Positions 5,808 to 6,048 of a stretch of 6,048 nt of DNA are shown in pieces. This stretch comes from an uncultured Comamonadaceae bacterium (GTDB lineage: Bacteria > Pseudomonadota > Gammaproteobacteria > Burkholderiales > Burkholderiaceae), in assembly GCA_946482595.1 (NCBI GenBank), contig CAMLSD010000176.1, forward strand, positions 1-6,048, written 5' to 3'. Positions within the stretch are counted from its first letter, which is position 1. Each line of letters opens with the position of its first letter. The notes under the pieces were generated by a model, which did not search any database, was not told the origin of the DNA, and saw only the letters and a program-made list of their open reading frames with translations. Made by a program: the position numbers and the translations under genes.

Positions 5808-6048
5808 GCCAGCTGCTCGGACAGACCCCCTCCCAGACGGTAGGCCCCTATTTCGCCTACGGCCTGACACCACGCCAGTACTTCTATGACCACGGCAGCG
5901 CCTACACGCCCGTGCTGGCCGAGGCCCATGCGGCCGGTGAACACATCACGCTGACCGGCCAGGTGCTCGATGGCGAAGGCAAGCCGATCAACGACGCGAT
6001 GATCGAGATCTGCCAGCTCGACGCCGCCGGCCATGAGGTCACCAGCGC
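5804..6048 (+). CDS. pcaG: Protocatechuate 3,4-dioxygenase alpha subunit, N-terminal part (runs off the right edge)
   Basis: The first 81 codons are visible. Residues 8-22 read TPSQTVGPYFAYGLT, the family's N-terminal signature. By analogy with the Pseudomonas enzyme this stretch supplies residues lining the substrate pocket, including Thr12 and Pro15. The protein then enters the beta-sandwich core (HITLTGQVLDGEGKPIND, residues 47-64). Start is set by the ATGA overlap with pcaH. One oddity is Cys70 (codon 6011-6013) in EICQLDAAG, where the family, and pcaH at the same place (EIWQANAAG), normally has Trp. The alpha subunit does not carry the iron, so the active site ligands are not affected. 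The rest of the gene is outside the window. Confidence 0.95.
   Translation, partial: MSQLLGQTPSQTVGPYFAYGLTPRQYFYDHGSAYTPVLAEAHAAGEHITLTGQVLDGEGKPINDAMIEICQLDAAGHEVTS

Noticed and set aside
5034..5873. 279-codon minus-strand open frame across pcaH
   Set aside because: Antisense to pcaH, whose four iron ligands and family identity are certain. The product looks like a typical shadow translation.
1..6048. Mobile elements, CRISPR arrays, tRNA or rRNA genes
   Set aside because: I saw no regularly spaced repeats, no transposase or integrase gene, no terminal inverted repeats and no structural RNA. Codon use looks uniform across the window.

Overview
The window looks like a chromosomal piece of a GC-rich proteobacterium, most likely a betaproteobacterium of the Burkholderiales (Leptothrix/Ideonella/Comamonas-like). 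This rests on the strong third-position GC bias, on the close resemblance of the central esterase to Ideonella-type MHETase/tannase proteins, and on the PcaQ/PcaHG types. The taxonomic call is inference.

Layout from left to right. (1) A leftward pair, 1-1321: a periplasmic ligand-binding protein of the branched-chain amino acid ABC transporter type, followed with a 19-nt overlap by the N-terminal part of a DUF3237 protein that runs off the window. (2) A divergent control region, 1322-1471. (3) A rightward orphan LuxR-type regulator, 1472-2236. (4) A short control region, 2237-2360, leading into a rightward tannase/feruloyl esterase/MHETase-family lipoprotein, 2361-4025. (5) A leftward LysR regulator of the PcaQ type, 4043-4987, convergent with the esterase. 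(6) An AT-rich divergent promoter region, 4988-5093, holding a PcaQ-like operator. (7) Rightward pcaH, 5094-5807, and the start of pcaG, 5804-6048, coupled by an ATGA overlap, encoding the two subunits of protocatechuate 3,4-dioxygenase.

The genes read as an aromatic-ester scavenging module. A secreted, lipid-anchored esterase would release an aromatic acid from an ester. The periplasmic binding protein would capture a product for an ABC importer whose other genes probably lie to the left. The aromatic ring would finally be opened at protocatechuate by PcaHG under PcaQ control. The ester substrate and the steps between it and protocatechuate cannot be read from this window.

The most notable observation is a 32-nt element with 28 identical bases. 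It occurs twice, once upstream of the binding-protein operon (minus strand, 1403-1372) and once upstream of the esterase (plus strand, 2262-2293). In each place it points at the downstream gene, with its dyad centre just upstream of a -35-like hexamer. The two copies flank the LuxR-type gene. This suggests an undescribed small regulon in which the LuxR-type protein co-activates the esterase and the transporter.
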